A DNA stretch of 64,000 nt from Halomonas sp. (GCF_029263665.1 NZ_JAJUFQ010000005.1:1-64000); one strand, 5' to 3'. Shown: positions 7,987 to 17,521, numbered from the stretch's first letter. Notes: generated by a model not told the origin, from the sequence alone. Numbers and translations: made by a program.

Positions 7987-9487
7987 GGAGCATCACCTCC
8001 TGAACGGCAGAAGTGGAAGATGAGTCGGTAGAGTTGGCCATCACCAGGCGCAGGCGCTCGAGCAGGGCCTGCGCAGAATGGGTGCGATAGTCGGCACTGC
8101 CACGTACATCGCTCATTGGAGAGAAATCCGTGGCCAGAGCCTGTCGTGCTGCTTGAAAGACTGCCGCTGACGGGGGCTGGCCCAGTAAAGCGGCTTCGGC
8201 ACCCTTGGCGCGAGCCGGGATACCGGCCATGCCACCAAACGCCAGACGCACATCACTCAGGCAGCCATCCTGGATCTTCCATGAGAAGGCGCCGAGTACG
8301 GCGGAAATATCGTCTTCGCGGCGTTTGGAGAGCTTCCATACCTTGAGTTCGCGACCCTGCGTTGGGGCGGGAAGGAAAATCGCCGCCAGCACTTCGTCTG
8401 CCGCCAGTTGCGTCTTCTTGTAATCGAGGAAGAAGGCTTCTGCTGGTATCTCACGAGTGCCGTTGGCACCCGTCAGGCGCAACTGAGCATCCAGTGCCAG
8501 CAGTACGGGTGGGGTATCCCCGATAGGCGAAGCGTTGGCCACATTGCCGCCCAGGGTGCCGCGGTTGCGTACTTGGGCAGAGCCAAGACGGTGCAGCAGG
8601 TGGGCGAAGGTCGGGTATTCGCGTTCCAGCAGTGGTTCGAGGTCGGCGTAGGTCACGGCAGCGCCGACCCACCAACCAGGGCGTCCGGTCGAGTCTTCTC
8701 CGCTCTCGATGGCACACAGCTCCTTGACGCGTGTGACATCGATGATGGACGAGAAGTCGAGCAGTCGCTGGGTCGCTTCCAGCCACAGGTCGGTACCGCC
8801 AGCGACCAGGCGAGCATCTGGATAAGCACTGCGCAGTTCCACCAGCTCAGCCAGGCGAGTGGGCTGGAGGAAACGGTCGTTCACTTGATCGGTGTGAGCA
8901 TCATCGCCGACGTTCACGGCCAATCGTTCCGCCAGGGAGGCATCTGCCAGCCATGCCGGCAGGTGGCCTTCGCTGTCGTTCATGCTCAGTGCAGCATCGC
9001 GAATCGGGCGGTAACCCGTACAGCGACACAGGTTGCCACCCAGGGCAGCTTCCAGGCGTTCAGGCGTCAGAGGGGAAGGGCGGGTACGCTGTTCCTCATG
9101 CAAGGTAAACAGCGACATCACGATGCCTGGCGTGCAGAAACCACACTGGCTGCCATGGCAATCGACCATGGCGACCTGCGCCGGGTGCAGATGCTCGCCT
9201 TCGGCCAGTCCTTCCACAGTGACCAGATGGCGGCCATGCAGTTGGTGGGCCGGCATGATGCAGGCATTGGCACTGCGATAGCGCAGTCCGCCAGTGCTGT
9301 CCGGCTCACCGATCGCAACGGTACAGGCGCCGCAGTCGCCGGAGGCACAACCTTCTTTGGTGCCGATCATGCCGAGCTGCTCTCGAAGCAGCTCCAAGAC
9401 GCTGAGGTGGGCATCCGCTGCAAGGCGTTGCGGTTGCCCATTGAGGTAGAACTCAATCATGGCAGGGTCCTGACTGATAGTTGTCAT
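7970..9487 (-). CDS. xdhA: xanthine dehydrogenase, iron-sulfur and FAD subunit
   Basis: The 505-residue small subunit passes electrons from the Mo centre through two [2Fe-2S] clusters to FAD and then NAD+. The N-terminal plant-type ferredoxin motif is GCASGDCGACT; the second cluster domain has QCGFCTPG and NLCRCTGYRPI. The FAD-binding domain contains LVAGGTDLW and LGGNVANASPIGD, followed by the CO-dehydrogenase-flavoprotein C-terminal domain. It is the promoter-proximal gene of the operon. The region ahead of it carries a perfect TGACC-N4-GGTCA element 23 bases before the ATG and separates it from the divergent regulator gene. Confidence 0.95.
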   Translation of the reverse strand: MTTISQDPAMIEFYLNGQPQRLAADAHLSVLELLREQLGMIGTKEGCASGDCGACTVAIGEPDSTGGLRYRSANACIMPAHQLHGRHLVTVEGLAEGEHLHPAQVAMVDCHGSQCGFCTPGIVMSLFTLHEEQRTRPSPLTPERLEAALGGNLCRCTGYRPIRDAALSMNDSEGHLPAWLADASLAERLAVNVGDDAHTDQVNDRFLQPTRLAELVELRSAYPDARLVAGGTDLWLEATQRLLDFSSIIDVTRVKELCAIESGEDSTGRPGWWVGAAVTYADLEPLLEREYPTFAHLLHRLGSAQVRNRGTLGGNVANASPIGDTPPVLLALDAQLRLTGANGTREIPAEAFFLDYKKTQLAADEVLAAIFLPAPTQGRELKVWKLSKRREDDISAVLGAFSWKIQDGCLSDVRLAFGGMAGIPARAKGAEAALLGQPPSAAVFQAARQALATDFSPMSDVRGSADYRTHSAQALLERLRLVMANSTDSSSTSAVQEVMLHAYAH

Positions 9488-9509
9488 TATGGTATCTCTG
9501 ACTCAATAG

Positions 9510-9525
9510 TTGACCATTCGGTCAG
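9510..9525. promoter_or_regulatory. RutR-type operator at the xdh promoter
   Basis: TTGACCATTCGGTCAG has the inverted halves TGACC and GGTCA around four bases. It closely follows the E. coli RutR consensus TTGACCANNTGGTCAA. It lies between xdhA and the divergent RutR-like gene, where it could control both. A second copy stands ahead of the purine permease at 11872-11887. Confidence 0.7.
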
Positions 9526-9679
9526 ATTCTTCAAGTGCAAGTTGGAAATTTTTTCTACTGATTTCATCGGACCTCCGCTTCTGCAACCTGTGGCGAATTG
9601 TCAGCAGGCGGGTGTATCAGGCACTCTTCTCTTTCTTCCTTCTCTTTCTTCTTAGATAAACGGATAACGAGTGAGTGCC

Positions 9680-10363
9680 ATGGCGAAAGCGTCACAGGTC
9701 GGTTCCACCACGCTAGATAGGGATAATGGACAGGAAGCGGGCGGTGCCATTCGTCAGCGTAATGAGCGCGAGATACTCGAAGCTGCCGAGCGGGTGTTCG
9801 CCCGGCACGGCTATCGCGGTGCCAGCCTGCAGGCGATCGCGGAAGAAGCCGGATTGCCCAAGTCCAACGTGCTTTATTACATGGGCAGCAAGAAGGCGCT
9901 CTATGTGCGCTTGCTCGAAGGTGTGATGGAACGCTGGAACATCATGCTGGATGACATCAGTGAAGATGATGATCCTGCGGAGGTACTCAGTGCCTTCATC
10001 CGTTCCAAGATGGAAATGTCACGACTCTATCCCCAGGCATCGCGGCTTTTTGCTTCCGAGATTCTCCAGGGCGCGCCTTTCCTGCAGGATTTCCTGCGGG
10101 GTGAGCTGCGCGAATGGGTCGAAAGCCGTGCCAAGGTCTTTCGGGGCTGGGCCGAGCGGGGCTTGATGGACCCGGTCGACCCGGTGTCACTGATTTTTCT
10201 CATCTGGTCGGCAACTCAGCATTACGCGGATTTCGAAGCCCAGGTGCTGGGTATCACCGGCCGTGATGCACTCGAAGATGATGACATTGAGCGCATCACG
10301 GCCTTTCTCACCCAGATCGTGCTCAAGGGCTGCGGTGTCGAGACGGCTGGACTGCGTTTGTAG
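9680..10363 (+). CDS. rutR: RutR-like TetR-family regulator of purine/pyrimidine catabolism
   Basis: A 227-residue TetR-family protein. The N-terminal helix-turn-helix is visible as ILEAAERVFARHGYRGAS, LQAIAEEAGLPKSN and VLYYMGSKKALY. The C-terminal ligand domain (SRLFASEILQGAPFL, LIFLIWSATQHYADF) is of the YcdC/RutR type. E. coli RutR senses uracil or thymine and also acts on purine genes. The gene diverges from xdhA, and RutR-consensus sites occur at both the xdh and the permease promoters, so the target set can be read from the sequence; the ligand cannot. An alternative GTG start at 9671 adds three residues. Confidence 0.85.
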   Translation: MAKASQVGSTTLDRDNGQEAGGAIRQRNEREILEAAERVFARHGYRGASLQAIAEEAGLPKSNVLYYMGSKKALYVRLLEGVMERWNIMLDDISEDDDPAEVLSAFIRSKMEMSRLYPQASRLFASEILQGAPFLQDFLRGELREWVESRAKVFRGWAERGLMDPVDPVSLIFLIWSATQHYADFEAQVLGITGRDALEDDDIERITAFLTQIVLKGCGVETAGLRL

Positions 10364-10384
10364 TCCAGCTGCTTCGTCTCTGCC

Positions 10385-11758
10385 TTATTGTGCAGTGACC
10401 AGCATCACCAGGGCCAATACTGCCGAGACCCACATGGCGGGCTTGATGTCCGCGAGCTTGCCAGTGGCCACCTTGATCAACACGAAGCTCATGAAGCCGA
10501 AGGCGATGCCGAGCGTGATGGAGTAGGTCAGTGGCATCAGAATGATGGCCAGGAAAGCGGGAAAGGCATCTTCGAATCGGTTCCAGTCGATCTTGGCAAT
10601 CGGCGCCATCATGAACAGACCGACCAGCACCAGGGCTGGCGCCGTGGCGATACTGGGTACCAGGGACAGCAAGGGCGACAGGAACAGGAAGGGCAGGAAC
10701 AAGAAGGCAATCGTCACGGCAGTCAGGCCGGTTCTGCCGCCCTGGGCCACGCCGGCACCCGACTCGATAAAGGTCTGGGCAGCGCTGGTTCCCAAGGGGG
10801 CTGCGATCATGGAAGCAAAGGCATCCACGGTCATGGAACGCTTGAGATTGCGTGGATTGCCATTGGCGTCCTTGAGGTCAGCCGATTCTGCCAGGGCCAT
10901 GAAACAGGACAGCGAATCGAAGAAGTTGGTGAACAGCATGACAAAGATGAACGGCAGATAAGCCACCTTCAGCGCGCCGATGATGTCGACCTTCATTACG
11001 GCAGAGAAATCCGGCCAGGAGGCCAGGCCCTGCCAGGCGACCACAACTTCCTCTCCCCACAGTCGCCCCATGGGAGCGGCCAACAATGTCGTCACCGCAA
11101 TGCCCAGGATCAGCGCACCATTGAAACCTCGAATTACCAGCACCGCAGTGACGATCAAACCAATGAAGAAAGTACCAAGGCTGATATCGATGTTGCCCAG
11201 TGTGACCAGAGTGGCGGGGCTGGCAACGATGAAACCGGCGTTCTTCAAGCCGATGAAGGTAATGAACAGGCCGATGCCGCAAGTGATGGCATAACGCAGC
11301 GAGGCTGGAATGGCATCGATGATGGCCTCTCGCACGTTGAACAATGCCAGTACCGCGAACAGCACGCCCGACCAGAATACACAGCCCAGAGCCACTTCCC
11401 AGGACAGTCCGGCACCGAGTACCAGGGTATAGGTAAACAGGGCATTCATGCCCATGCCCGGTGCGACCAGTATCGGGTTGCGGGCATATAGCCCCATGGC
11501 CAGGCTGCTGAAGAAGCTGATGACCACCGTGGCGGAGAGAGCGGCGGAAAAAGGAATCCCTGCATCGGATAGAATGGCGGGGTTGACCACGATGATATAC
11601 ATCCCGGCCAGGAAGGTGGCGATGCCGGCCAGCAGTTCGGTTCTTAGAGAAGATCCACGGCGGCTGACATTGAAGTAACGGTCCAGCCAGTGGTGGGACG
11701 TGCGCGAGGCGTCCGCTGCGGAAGTCTCTTCCGCATACGATGTGGAGCTTTGTGTCAT
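10385..11758 (-). CDS. NCS2/AzgA-type purine permease
   Basis: A 457-residue inner membrane protein with about 12 hydrophobic segments, predicted to import purines with protons. AzgA-subfamily signatures include AGIATFLAGMYIIVVNP, NPILVAPGMGMNALFTY, FVMLFTNFFDSL and GTSAAQTFIESGAGVAQGGRTGL. The closest characterised relatives are the guanine/hypoxanthine and adenine permeases of E. coli (GhxP and AdeP types); the exact substrate cannot be read from sequence. The gene is convergent with rutR and has the second RutR-type operator about 115 bases ahead of its start. Together with GuaD and Xdh this points to uptake of guanine, hypoxanthine or xanthine. Confidence 0.9.
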   Translation of the reverse strand: MTQSSTSYAEETSAADASRTSHHWLDRYFNVSRRGSSLRTELLAGIATFLAGMYIIVVNPAILSDAGIPFSAALSATVVISFFSSLAMGLYARNPILVAPGMGMNALFTYTLVLGAGLSWEVALGCVFWSGVLFAVLALFNVREAIIDAIPASLRYAITCGIGLFITFIGLKNAGFIVASPATLVTLGNIDISLGTFFIGLIVTAVLVIRGFNGALILGIAVTTLLAAPMGRLWGEEVVVAWQGLASWPDFSAVMKVDIIGALKVAYLPFIFVMLFTNFFDSLSCFMALAESADLKDANGNPRNLKRSMTVDAFASMIAAPLGTSAAQTFIESGAGVAQGGRTGLTAVTIAFLFLPFLFLSPLLSLVPSIATAPALVLVGLFMMAPIAKIDWNRFEDAFPAFLAIILMPLTYSITLGIAFGFMSFVLIKVATGKLADIKPAMWVSAVLALVMLVTAQ

Positions 11759-11871
11759 GGCAGTATTCTCTTGTATTTATTGGAAATTTATTTCAAAGAT
11801 GCGGTTGTTGGCATGCGTCAGCCGGTCAGGGTCATCGCCATTGGCATGTCGAGGCCATCGTTGTAGAAAAA

Positions 11872-11887
11872 CTGACCTATCGGTCAA
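11872..11887. promoter_or_regulatory. RutR-type operator at the purine permease promoter
   Basis: CTGACCTATCGGTCAA has the same inverted halves, TGACC and GGTCA, with the same 4-base spacer as the xdh operator. It sits between the divergent permease and hrpB genes. It is 30 bases before the hrpB start, so hrpB could be touched too, but the permease is the sensible target. Confidence 0.68.
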
Positions 11888-11916
11888 CTATGCTCAAGCG
11901 TAGACAAAAATCCATC

Positions 11917-14445
11917 ATGAAGGCAACAAAAGTTGTGAGTGTTGTATACGAAAGTCCTGCTCTTCCCATTGATGACAAGCTTCCAGAATTGATCGAGGCA
12001 CTGCAGGTTCGTCATCGTGCCTTGCTGGTCGCCGAGCCGGGGGCCGGCAAGACCACGCGGGTGCCATTGGCGCTGCTCGATACGATCTGGTGCCAAGGCA
12101 ATGAGGGCAACGGCCGTCTATTGCTGCTGGAGCCCAGGCGCGTCGCCGCACGCTTGGCGGCGGGTTATATGGCGGCACAGCTTGGCGAGGCGGTGGGCGA
12201 GACGGTCGGCTACCGCATGCGCGGAGACAGCCGGGTTGGGGCGAAGACCCGTATCGAGGTCGTCACCCAAGGGGTGCTGGCGCGCATGCTGCAGGATGAT
12301 CCCATGCTCGAAGGGGTCCAAGGTGTCATCTTCGATGAATTCCATGAGCGCAGCCTGGAGGCCGATCTAGGGCTGGCGCTGACGCTGGATGTGCAGCAGG
12401 GGTTGCGTGAAGATCTGCGTTTGCTGGTGATGTCGGCAACACTTGACGTGACGGCACTGCAAAGAGTGATGGGGAATGATATTGCCGTGGTGGAATGCCC
12501 CGGTCGGCAATATCCGGTTGAGACCCATTACCGGCCATTACCCGCGCGGACCGAATCTTGGCGACATCAGGCCCAGGTAGTTGTAGAGGCACTTGATCAA
12601 GTGCCGGGCGACGTGCTGGTGATCCTTCCCGGAGTGGCGGAGATCGAGAGACTGCGTTGTGAACTGGCTGAACGTCAGCCGAAGTTGGCTGTGTTGCCAC
12701 TGCATGGGCGAATGCCTCTTGATGCCCAGCGCAAGGCGCTTCAGCCATTGGCCGACGGGCGTCGTCGAGTGGTGATTTCCACGGCCATCTGCGAGTCCAG
12801 TGTGACCGTCGATGGGGTGCGCTGCGTGATTGATGCGGGCCTGGAGCGGGTGCCGGTCTATCAGGCGCGAACCGGATTCAGTCGCCTGGAGACACGCAGA
12901 GTCAATCGTGCCAGTGCCGACCAGCGACGTGGTCGAGCAGGGCGCCAGGGAGCAGGTGTCTGCTATCGGCTCTGGGCCGAGGAACAGCCTTTGGTGCCTC
13001 ATGGGGAACCTGAAATTCTGCAGGCAGACCTGGCCGATCTGGCCTTCGAGCTGGCACGCTGGGGTGTCAAGGATCCCTTGGCGCTGAGCTGGGTAACAGT
13101 CCCGGCAAGATCGGCCCTTCACGCCGGGCGTGCACTCTTGCAGCATCTTGGCTTGCTGGATGGTGAAGCGGGGCTGACGGCGTTGGGTCGTCAGGCGGCC
13201 CGCTGGCCCACTCATCCGCGTCTGGCGGCCATGCTGGAGGTCGCCAGTCTGCAGTCTCCCCAGAAACTGGCGACGGCGTGTGCCCTGGCCGCGTGGCTGG
13301 AGCATCGCGACAACAGTGGCAGCCGGGATCTGGAGGCAGGATTTGCTCAGCTGCTGGCCCAGCCGACGTCCTCGCCCCAGTGGTCAAGGGAAGCCCGACG
13401 CTTGGCCAACATGGGCGGCGTCTCGCTGGATCAAGCCAGGGTGACAGCATTGGGAGCGCTACTGCTGCTGGCGTATCCTGATCGTGTGGCGCAATGCGTC
13501 GAACCAGGACGTTTCCGGTTGGTCGGCGGTGGTCAGGCCACGATGCCTGTGGACCAGGCGTTGGCGCACGAGGCATTGATTATCGCGCTGGACACCGATG
13601 GGGATCCAAAGGCTGCCAGGCTGTATCGTGGGGTACGTTTGCCGCGCGAAGACCTCGAAGCACACTTCCCTGAAACCCAGCAATGGCAGGAGCGGCTCGA
13701 ATGGTCGGATGATGAGGAGCGCCTCGTTGGCGAGCGCGTGCGTGGTGTGGGCTCGGTGGTACTTGAACGCCGTCCGCTGGCGGGGCCGCCGAGTGCAGAG
13801 GCTTGTCGCCAAGCGCTATTGAATGTCGTGCGTCAGCGTGGACAGCTTCCACTGAATGAGAGCGCTGAGGCATTGCGGGCAAGGGTTGCTTTGCTGCGCA
13901 GTGAACATGACTCTGACTGGCCGGACCTTTCCGATGCCGCATTGATGGAGGATCTTGATGTATGGCTGGGGCCTCGGCTGGACGGATTGTCCCGCTTGTC
14001 TCAGGTGGAGGCTCTGCCATGGGAAACCTTGCTTCGAGAGCAGTTGTCTTGGCCACTGGCCGGGCGTCTGGATGAGCTGGCACCGACGCGTCTTCCGCTT
14101 CCCAGTGGTGACAGCGCTGCACTGCGTTATGTCAGGGATGGTGAGCTTGCGGATGGGCAAGGCGGCAGGGTGGTGCCAGTGCTGGCGGCCAAGCTGCAAA
14201 CCCTGTTTGGTTGTTGCCAGACACCAAGAATTGTCGAGGGCCGGGTACCCGTGAGGCTGGAGCTATTGTCACCCGCCCAGCGCCCGCTGGCCGTGACCAT
14301 GGATCTCGAGAGCTTCTGGCGCAATGTCTATCCGCAAGTGCGCAAGGAAATGCGTGGTCGCTATCCCAAGCATCCCTGGCCGGAGGATCCTTTTAGTGCA
14401 CCGGCAACACGACATACCAAACGCGCTCTGAACCGTGGGAGCTAA
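11917..14445 (+). CDS. hrpB: ATP-dependent helicase HrpB
   Basis: A DEAH/RHA-type RNA helicase of 842 residues, with a cellular role still poorly defined in bacteria. Motifs run in order: Walker A EPGAGKTTRVPL, LLLEPRRVAAR, DEFHERS (the HrpB form of DEAH), VMSATLD, VISTAICESSVTVDGV and QRRGRAGRQGAGVCYRLW. The HA2-like and HrpB C-terminal domains follow, ending near YPKHPWPEDPFSA. I start at ATG 11917 (MKATKVVSVV); an in-frame ATG at 11890 would add nine residues. Further upstream the frame runs into the permease promoter and is not conserved-looking. Confidence 0.93.
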   Translation: MKATKVVSVVYESPALPIDDKLPELIEALQVRHRALLVAEPGAGKTTRVPLALLDTIWCQGNEGNGRLLLLEPRRVAARLAAGYMAAQLGEAVGETVGYRMRGDSRVGAKTRIEVVTQGVLARMLQDDPMLEGVQGVIFDEFHERSLEADLGLALTLDVQQGLREDLRLLVMSATLDVTALQRVMGNDIAVVECPGRQYPVETHYRPLPARTESWRHQAQVVVEALDQVPGDVLVILPGVAEIERLRCELAERQPKLAVLPLHGRMPLDAQRKALQPLADGRRRVVISTAICESSVTVDGVRCVIDAGLERVPVYQARTGFSRLETRRVNRASADQRRGRAGRQGAGVCYRLWAEEQPLVPHGEPEILQADLADLAFELARWGVKDPLALSWVTVPARSALHAGRALLQHLGLLDGEAGLTALGRQAARWPTHPRLAAMLEVASLQSPQKLATACALAAWLEHRDNSGSRDLEAGFAQLLAQPTSSPQWSREARRLANMGGVSLDQARVTALGALLLLAYPDRVAQCVEPGRFRLVGGGQATMPVDQALAHEALIIALDTDGDPKAARLYRGVRLPREDLEAHFPETQQWQERLEWSDDEERLVGERVRGVGSVVLERRPLAGPPSAEACRQALLNVVRQRGQLPLNESAEALRARVALLRSEHDSDWPDLSDAALMEDLDVWLGPRLDGLSRLSQVEALPWETLLREQLSWPLAGRLDELAPTRLPLPSGDSAALRYVRDGELADGQGGRVVPVLAAKLQTLFGCCQTPRIVEGRVPVRLELLSPAQRPLAVTMDLESFWRNVYPQVRKEMRGRYPKHPWPEDPFSAPATRHTKRALNRGS

Positions 14446-14538
14446 ATGGCCTGGGTGGTTGACAGTTGACAGCCTGGGGGCGACCATCGCGATCCTTTTT
14501 TCACTTCTTTTCCATTACCTTCGCCACGGACTCAGGCC

Positions 14539-15447
14539 ATGCTGCAAGCCCTGCTGGAAACCCTTGATCGCGATGCACGGCAACGTAACGACTGGGGACA
14601 GGTCGCCAGTTATATTCCTGAACTGGCCAGCATCGACCCTGCTCAGTTTGCCATCAGCGTGTGTACAGTGGATGGTCAGGAATACCACGCGGGCGATGTG
14701 CAGGTGCCGTTCTCGATCCAGAGTGTCTCCAAGGTATTCACGTTGGCGCTGGCCCTTGGGCGGTTGGGCGGTCGATTGTGGGAGCGTGTCGGGCGAGAGC
14801 CTTCGGGGCGGGCCTTCAACTCCATCGTTCAGCTGGAAAGAGAGCAAGGCATTCCCCGCAACCCCTTTATCAACGCCGGAGCCATCGTGACCACCGACGC
14901 TGTGCTGGGCCAGCGTGCACCGCGCGAGACGCTGGGAGAAATTCTCAGTTTCCTGCGTGAAGCAGCAGATGATAGTGACATCCACATCAATGAATATGTG
15001 GCGCGCTCTGAACAACGCACTGGCGATCGCAACTATGCCCTGGCCCACTTCCTGCGTTCCTGCGGCAATCTCAACAATGATTGCGATCGTGCACTGGGGA
15101 CGTACTTTCACCATTGCGCCATCGAGATGACCACCGTTCAACTGGCCCGCGCGGCACGCTTCCTGTGCGGTGGTTTCCGTGGGCATCGCATGATCGGCAT
15201 CGAGAGAGTGCGTTCCATCAATGCCCTGATGATGACCTGTGGTCACTACGATGGCTCCGGTGAGTTCGCCTATCGTGTCGGTTTTCCCGGCAAGAGTGGT
15301 GTCGGCGGGGGCATCATGGCAGTGGTACCCAATGTCGCCTCTGTTGCCGTGTGGTCACCGGGCCTCGACCAGTTTGGTAACTCCAAGCAAGGTACCAAGG
15401 CGCTCGAGAGCCTTTCCAAGGCGACTGGCTGGTCGGTCTTTGCTTGA
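14539..15447 (+). CDS. glsA: glutaminase
   Basis: Hydrolyses glutamine to glutamate and ammonia. The 302-residue protein belongs to the serine-dependent glutaminase family with a beta-lactamase-like fold. The catalytic Ser and Lys are in PFSIQSVSKVF, and other family blocks are GREPSGRAFNS, PRNPFINAGAI, NLNNDCDRALGTYF and KSGVGGGIMAVVPN. Length matches E. coli GlsB (YneH). The gene lies 93 bases after hrpB and 23 bases before the YchJ-like gene, which may be co-transcribed with it. Confidence 0.95.
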   Translation: MLQALLETLDRDARQRNDWGQVASYIPELASIDPAQFAISVCTVDGQEYHAGDVQVPFSIQSVSKVFTLALALGRLGGRLWERVGREPSGRAFNSIVQLEREQGIPRNPFINAGAIVTTDAVLGQRAPRETLGEILSFLREAADDSDIHINEYVARSEQRTGDRNYALAHFLRSCGNLNNDCDRALGTYFHHCAIEMTTVQLARAARFLCGGFRGHRMIGIERVRSINALMMTCGHYDGSGEFAYRVGFPGKSGVGGGIMAVVPNVASVAVWSPGLDQFGNSKQGTKALESLSKATGWSVFA

Positions 15448-15470
15448 ATGTGGCCTAAGGAGTGATTGCC

Positions 15471-15956
15471 ATGACACCTGTAATGCCATGCCCCTGCGGC
15501 AGCGGTGAGTCACTGGCCGAGTGCTGTGGTGCCATTCATCAGGGGCAACCGGCTGCAAGTCCGCAGGCGCTGATGCGCTCTCGCTTCAGTGCCTTTGCCC
15601 TGGGGCTGCATGATTACCTGGTCCATTCCTGGCATCCTGATACCTGCCCTGCGTCACTTGATCTGGAGCAGGACACCACGCGTTGGGTGTGCCTCGACAT
15701 CCTGGACCACGGAGAAAGCTCCGACGAAGGGAAGAGTGGGAATGAAGGCTGGGTGCATTTCCGTGCCACTTTCCAGGAAGGCCCGCCCGGGCGGCGGCGC
15801 TGGGGCGTGCTTGAAGAGCGCTCGCGCTTTGTGCGTTTCGAGGGGCGCTGGGTCTATGTGGAGGGTGAGCCGAATGTGACCAGGCTCAAGCCGGGGCGTA
15901 ATGATGCCTGCCCATGTGGCAGTGGGAAGAAGTTCAAGTCCTGCTGTGGGCGTTGA
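15471..15956 (+). CDS. YchJ-like SEC-C motif protein (UPF0225)
   Basis: A 161-residue cytoplasmic protein with zinc-binding SEC-C motifs at both ends: [15 protein letters not shown] and [16 protein letters not shown]. The middle is the NTF2-like YchJ domain ([20 protein letters not shown], then WHPDT). The molecular role of this family is unknown. ATG 15471 is chosen because AAGGAG lies at 15457-15462; a GTG at 15462 overlaps that site. A 16-bp perfect hairpin follows the stop codon. Confidence 0.88.
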   Translation: MTPVMPCPCGSGESLAECCGAIHQGQPAASPQALMRSRFSAFALGLHDYLVHSWHPDTCPASLDLEQDTTRWVCLDILDHGESSDEGKSGNEGWVHFRATFQEGPPGRRRWGVLEERSRFVRFEGRWVYVEGEPNVTRLKPGRNDACPCGSGKKFKSCCGR

Positions 15957-15963
15957 GGTTGTT

Positions 15964-16000
15964 CGAGGCCTGCCTGAAAGGGAATTTCAGGCAGGCCTCG
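15964..16000. terminator. bidirectional hairpin between YchJ-like gene and transporter
   Basis: CGAGGCCTGCCTGAAA (15964-15979) pairs perfectly with TTTCAGGCAGGCCTCG (15985-16000) around a 5-nt loop. It lies between the convergent ends of the YchJ-like gene and the minus-strand transporter and can serve both. Confidence 0.7.
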
Positions 16001-16012
16001 ACGTTGTGATGA

Positions 16013-17359
16013 CTACAGGATGGTGGCAGCCAGCCATCCGGCAGCAATCAACGGCAAGTTGAAATGCAGGAAAGTGGGAACCACGGTATCCCAGATATGG
16101 TCATGTTGGCTGTCGGCGTTCAGGCCGGCAGTGGGGCCCAGGGTCGAATCGGAAGCCGGTGACCCGGCATCACCCAAGGCGGCGGCAGTGCCGATCAGTG
16201 CCACGGTGGCCATCGGCGAGAAGCCGAAGGTGTGGCACATCGGTACATAAATGGCGGCAATGATGGGAATGGTCGAGAACGACGAGCCAATGCCCATGGT
16301 AATGAACAGTCCGACCAGCAGCATGACCAGTGCTGCGAGTGACTTGTTGTCACCGATCAGCGCGACGGAGCCTTCGACCAGGGTGGGGATCTCGCCGGTC
16401 GCCTTCATCACCCCCGCGAAACCGGCCGCAGCGATCATGATGAACCCGACCATGGCCATCAAACGCATGCCCTGGGTGAAGACGCTGTCCTGTTCATTCC
16501 AGTTGATGATGCCGCTGAAAGAGAGCAGGGCAAACCCGGCCAGCCCGCCGAAGATCATCGAGCCGCTCCACAGCTGAACCACCAGTGCCAGCACCAATGC
16601 CAGGACGATCATGCCCAGTTGCCAGCCCTTGAGCCCCGCAGCGTTGTGCTCGCTCTTCTGGAAGCCATCAATGGGCAGATCCTGGTACTGGCGTTTGCGC
16701 CGGTAGCTGACGAAAACAGCCAGCAGCAGCCCCAGCAGCATGCCGACAGCCGGCAGGATCATGGCCTTGGGCAGCATCCCGCGAGTGACCTCCAGGCCCA
16801 CATCAGCGCCAGAGGCGTTGATGTTTCCCATCAGGATATCGTTGAGGAAGATGGTGCCAAAACCGATGGGCATGGACATGTACATCACGGTGATGCTGAA
16901 CGTGATGGCGCAGGCCACGGCACGGCGGTCCAGTTGCAAATGATTCATGACCAGCAGCAATGGCGGCACCAGGATCGGGATAAAGGCGATATGCACTGGA
17001 ATGATGGTTTCGGCGGCAAAGCCGGCCAGGATCAGGGTGCCGAACAGTCCCAAGGTCACCATTCTGGCATGGGATTGCGTATGCTGGCCTCCTTCGAAGC
17101 TGGCGATGACCTTCATGGAAAGGCGTTGCGTGATGCCGGATCGGGACAGCATCACGGCAAAGGCGCCCAATGTTGCATAGGCCAGGGCCACGGGCGCTCC
17201 GCCGCCGAGTCCGTCATTGAAGGCATTGACGATTTCATCGGCGGGAAGACCGGCGTAGAGGCCACCCACGATGGAAGCGGCAATCAGGGCGAAGACCACG
17301 GAAACGCGAGCAAGGCTCAGCCCAACCATCACCAGGATGGCGAGAACGATGGCATTCAT
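16013..17359 (-). CDS. Na+/H+ antiporter-family transporter of the hut cluster (YuiF-like)
   Basis: A 448-residue polytopic inner membrane protein with 11-12 hydrophobic segments. It resembles the Na+/H+ antiporter family related to NhaC and to Bacillus YuiF: repeated GIGSSFSTIPIIAAIYVPM, GDAGSPASDSTLGPTAGLNAD and FAAETIIPVHIAFIPILVPP. Members next to hut genes are usually regarded as histidine or amino-acid carriers; I infer that role from position only. It is the last gene of the minus-strand hut run, 162 bases after hutH. A hairpin in that gap may reduce read-through. Confidence 0.75.
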   Translation of the reverse strand: MNAIVLAILVMVGLSLARVSVVFALIAASIVGGLYAGLPADEIVNAFNDGLGGGAPVALAYATLGAFAVMLSRSGITQRLSMKVIASFEGGQHTQSHARMVTLGLFGTLILAGFAAETIIPVHIAFIPILVPPLLLVMNHLQLDRRAVACAITFSITVMYMSMPIGFGTIFLNDILMGNINASGADVGLEVTRGMLPKAMILPAVGMLLGLLLAVFVSYRRKRQYQDLPIDGFQKSEHNAAGLKGWQLGMIVLALVLALVVQLWSGSMIFGGLAGFALLSFSGIINWNEQDSVFTQGMRLMAMVGFIMIAAAGFAGVMKATGEIPTLVEGSVALIGDNKSLAALVMLLVGLFITMGIGSSFSTIPIIAAIYVPMCHTFGFSPMATVALIGTAAALGDAGSPASDSTLGPTAGLNADSQHDHIWDTVVPTFLHFNLPLIAAGWLAATIL

Positions 17360-17408
17360 CTGAGAGGAGTCCTTCTTGCTTGTTGGCTTTATTGTGTCTG
17401 AATACAGG

Positions 17409-17439
17409 ACAGCCCCGCCGATGACAGTGACGGGGCTGT
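17409..17439. terminator. hairpin in the hutH-transporter gap
   Basis: ACAGCCCCG (17409-17417) pairs with CGGGGCTGT (17431-17439). It lies downstream of hutH on the minus strand and upstream of the transporter, so it could be a partial terminator setting lower transporter expression. Confidence 0.45.
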
Positions 17440-17521
17440 GAGTGCAACGGGCTATCGCCTTTGATGAGGGGATAACCCTTGATCAGCGTATAGCCTTTGA
17501 GTCATGACCTTGGAATGCAGG

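Noticed and set aside
8408..9655. A 415-codon plus-strand open frame opposite xdhA
   Set aside because: It is a shadow of the GC-rich xdhA coding strand; the minus-strand product has all XdhA motifs.
10388..11491. A 367-codon plus-strand open frame opposite the purine permease
   Set aside because: Its Gln/Gly/His-rich translation is a typical antisense shadow of a membrane protein gene.
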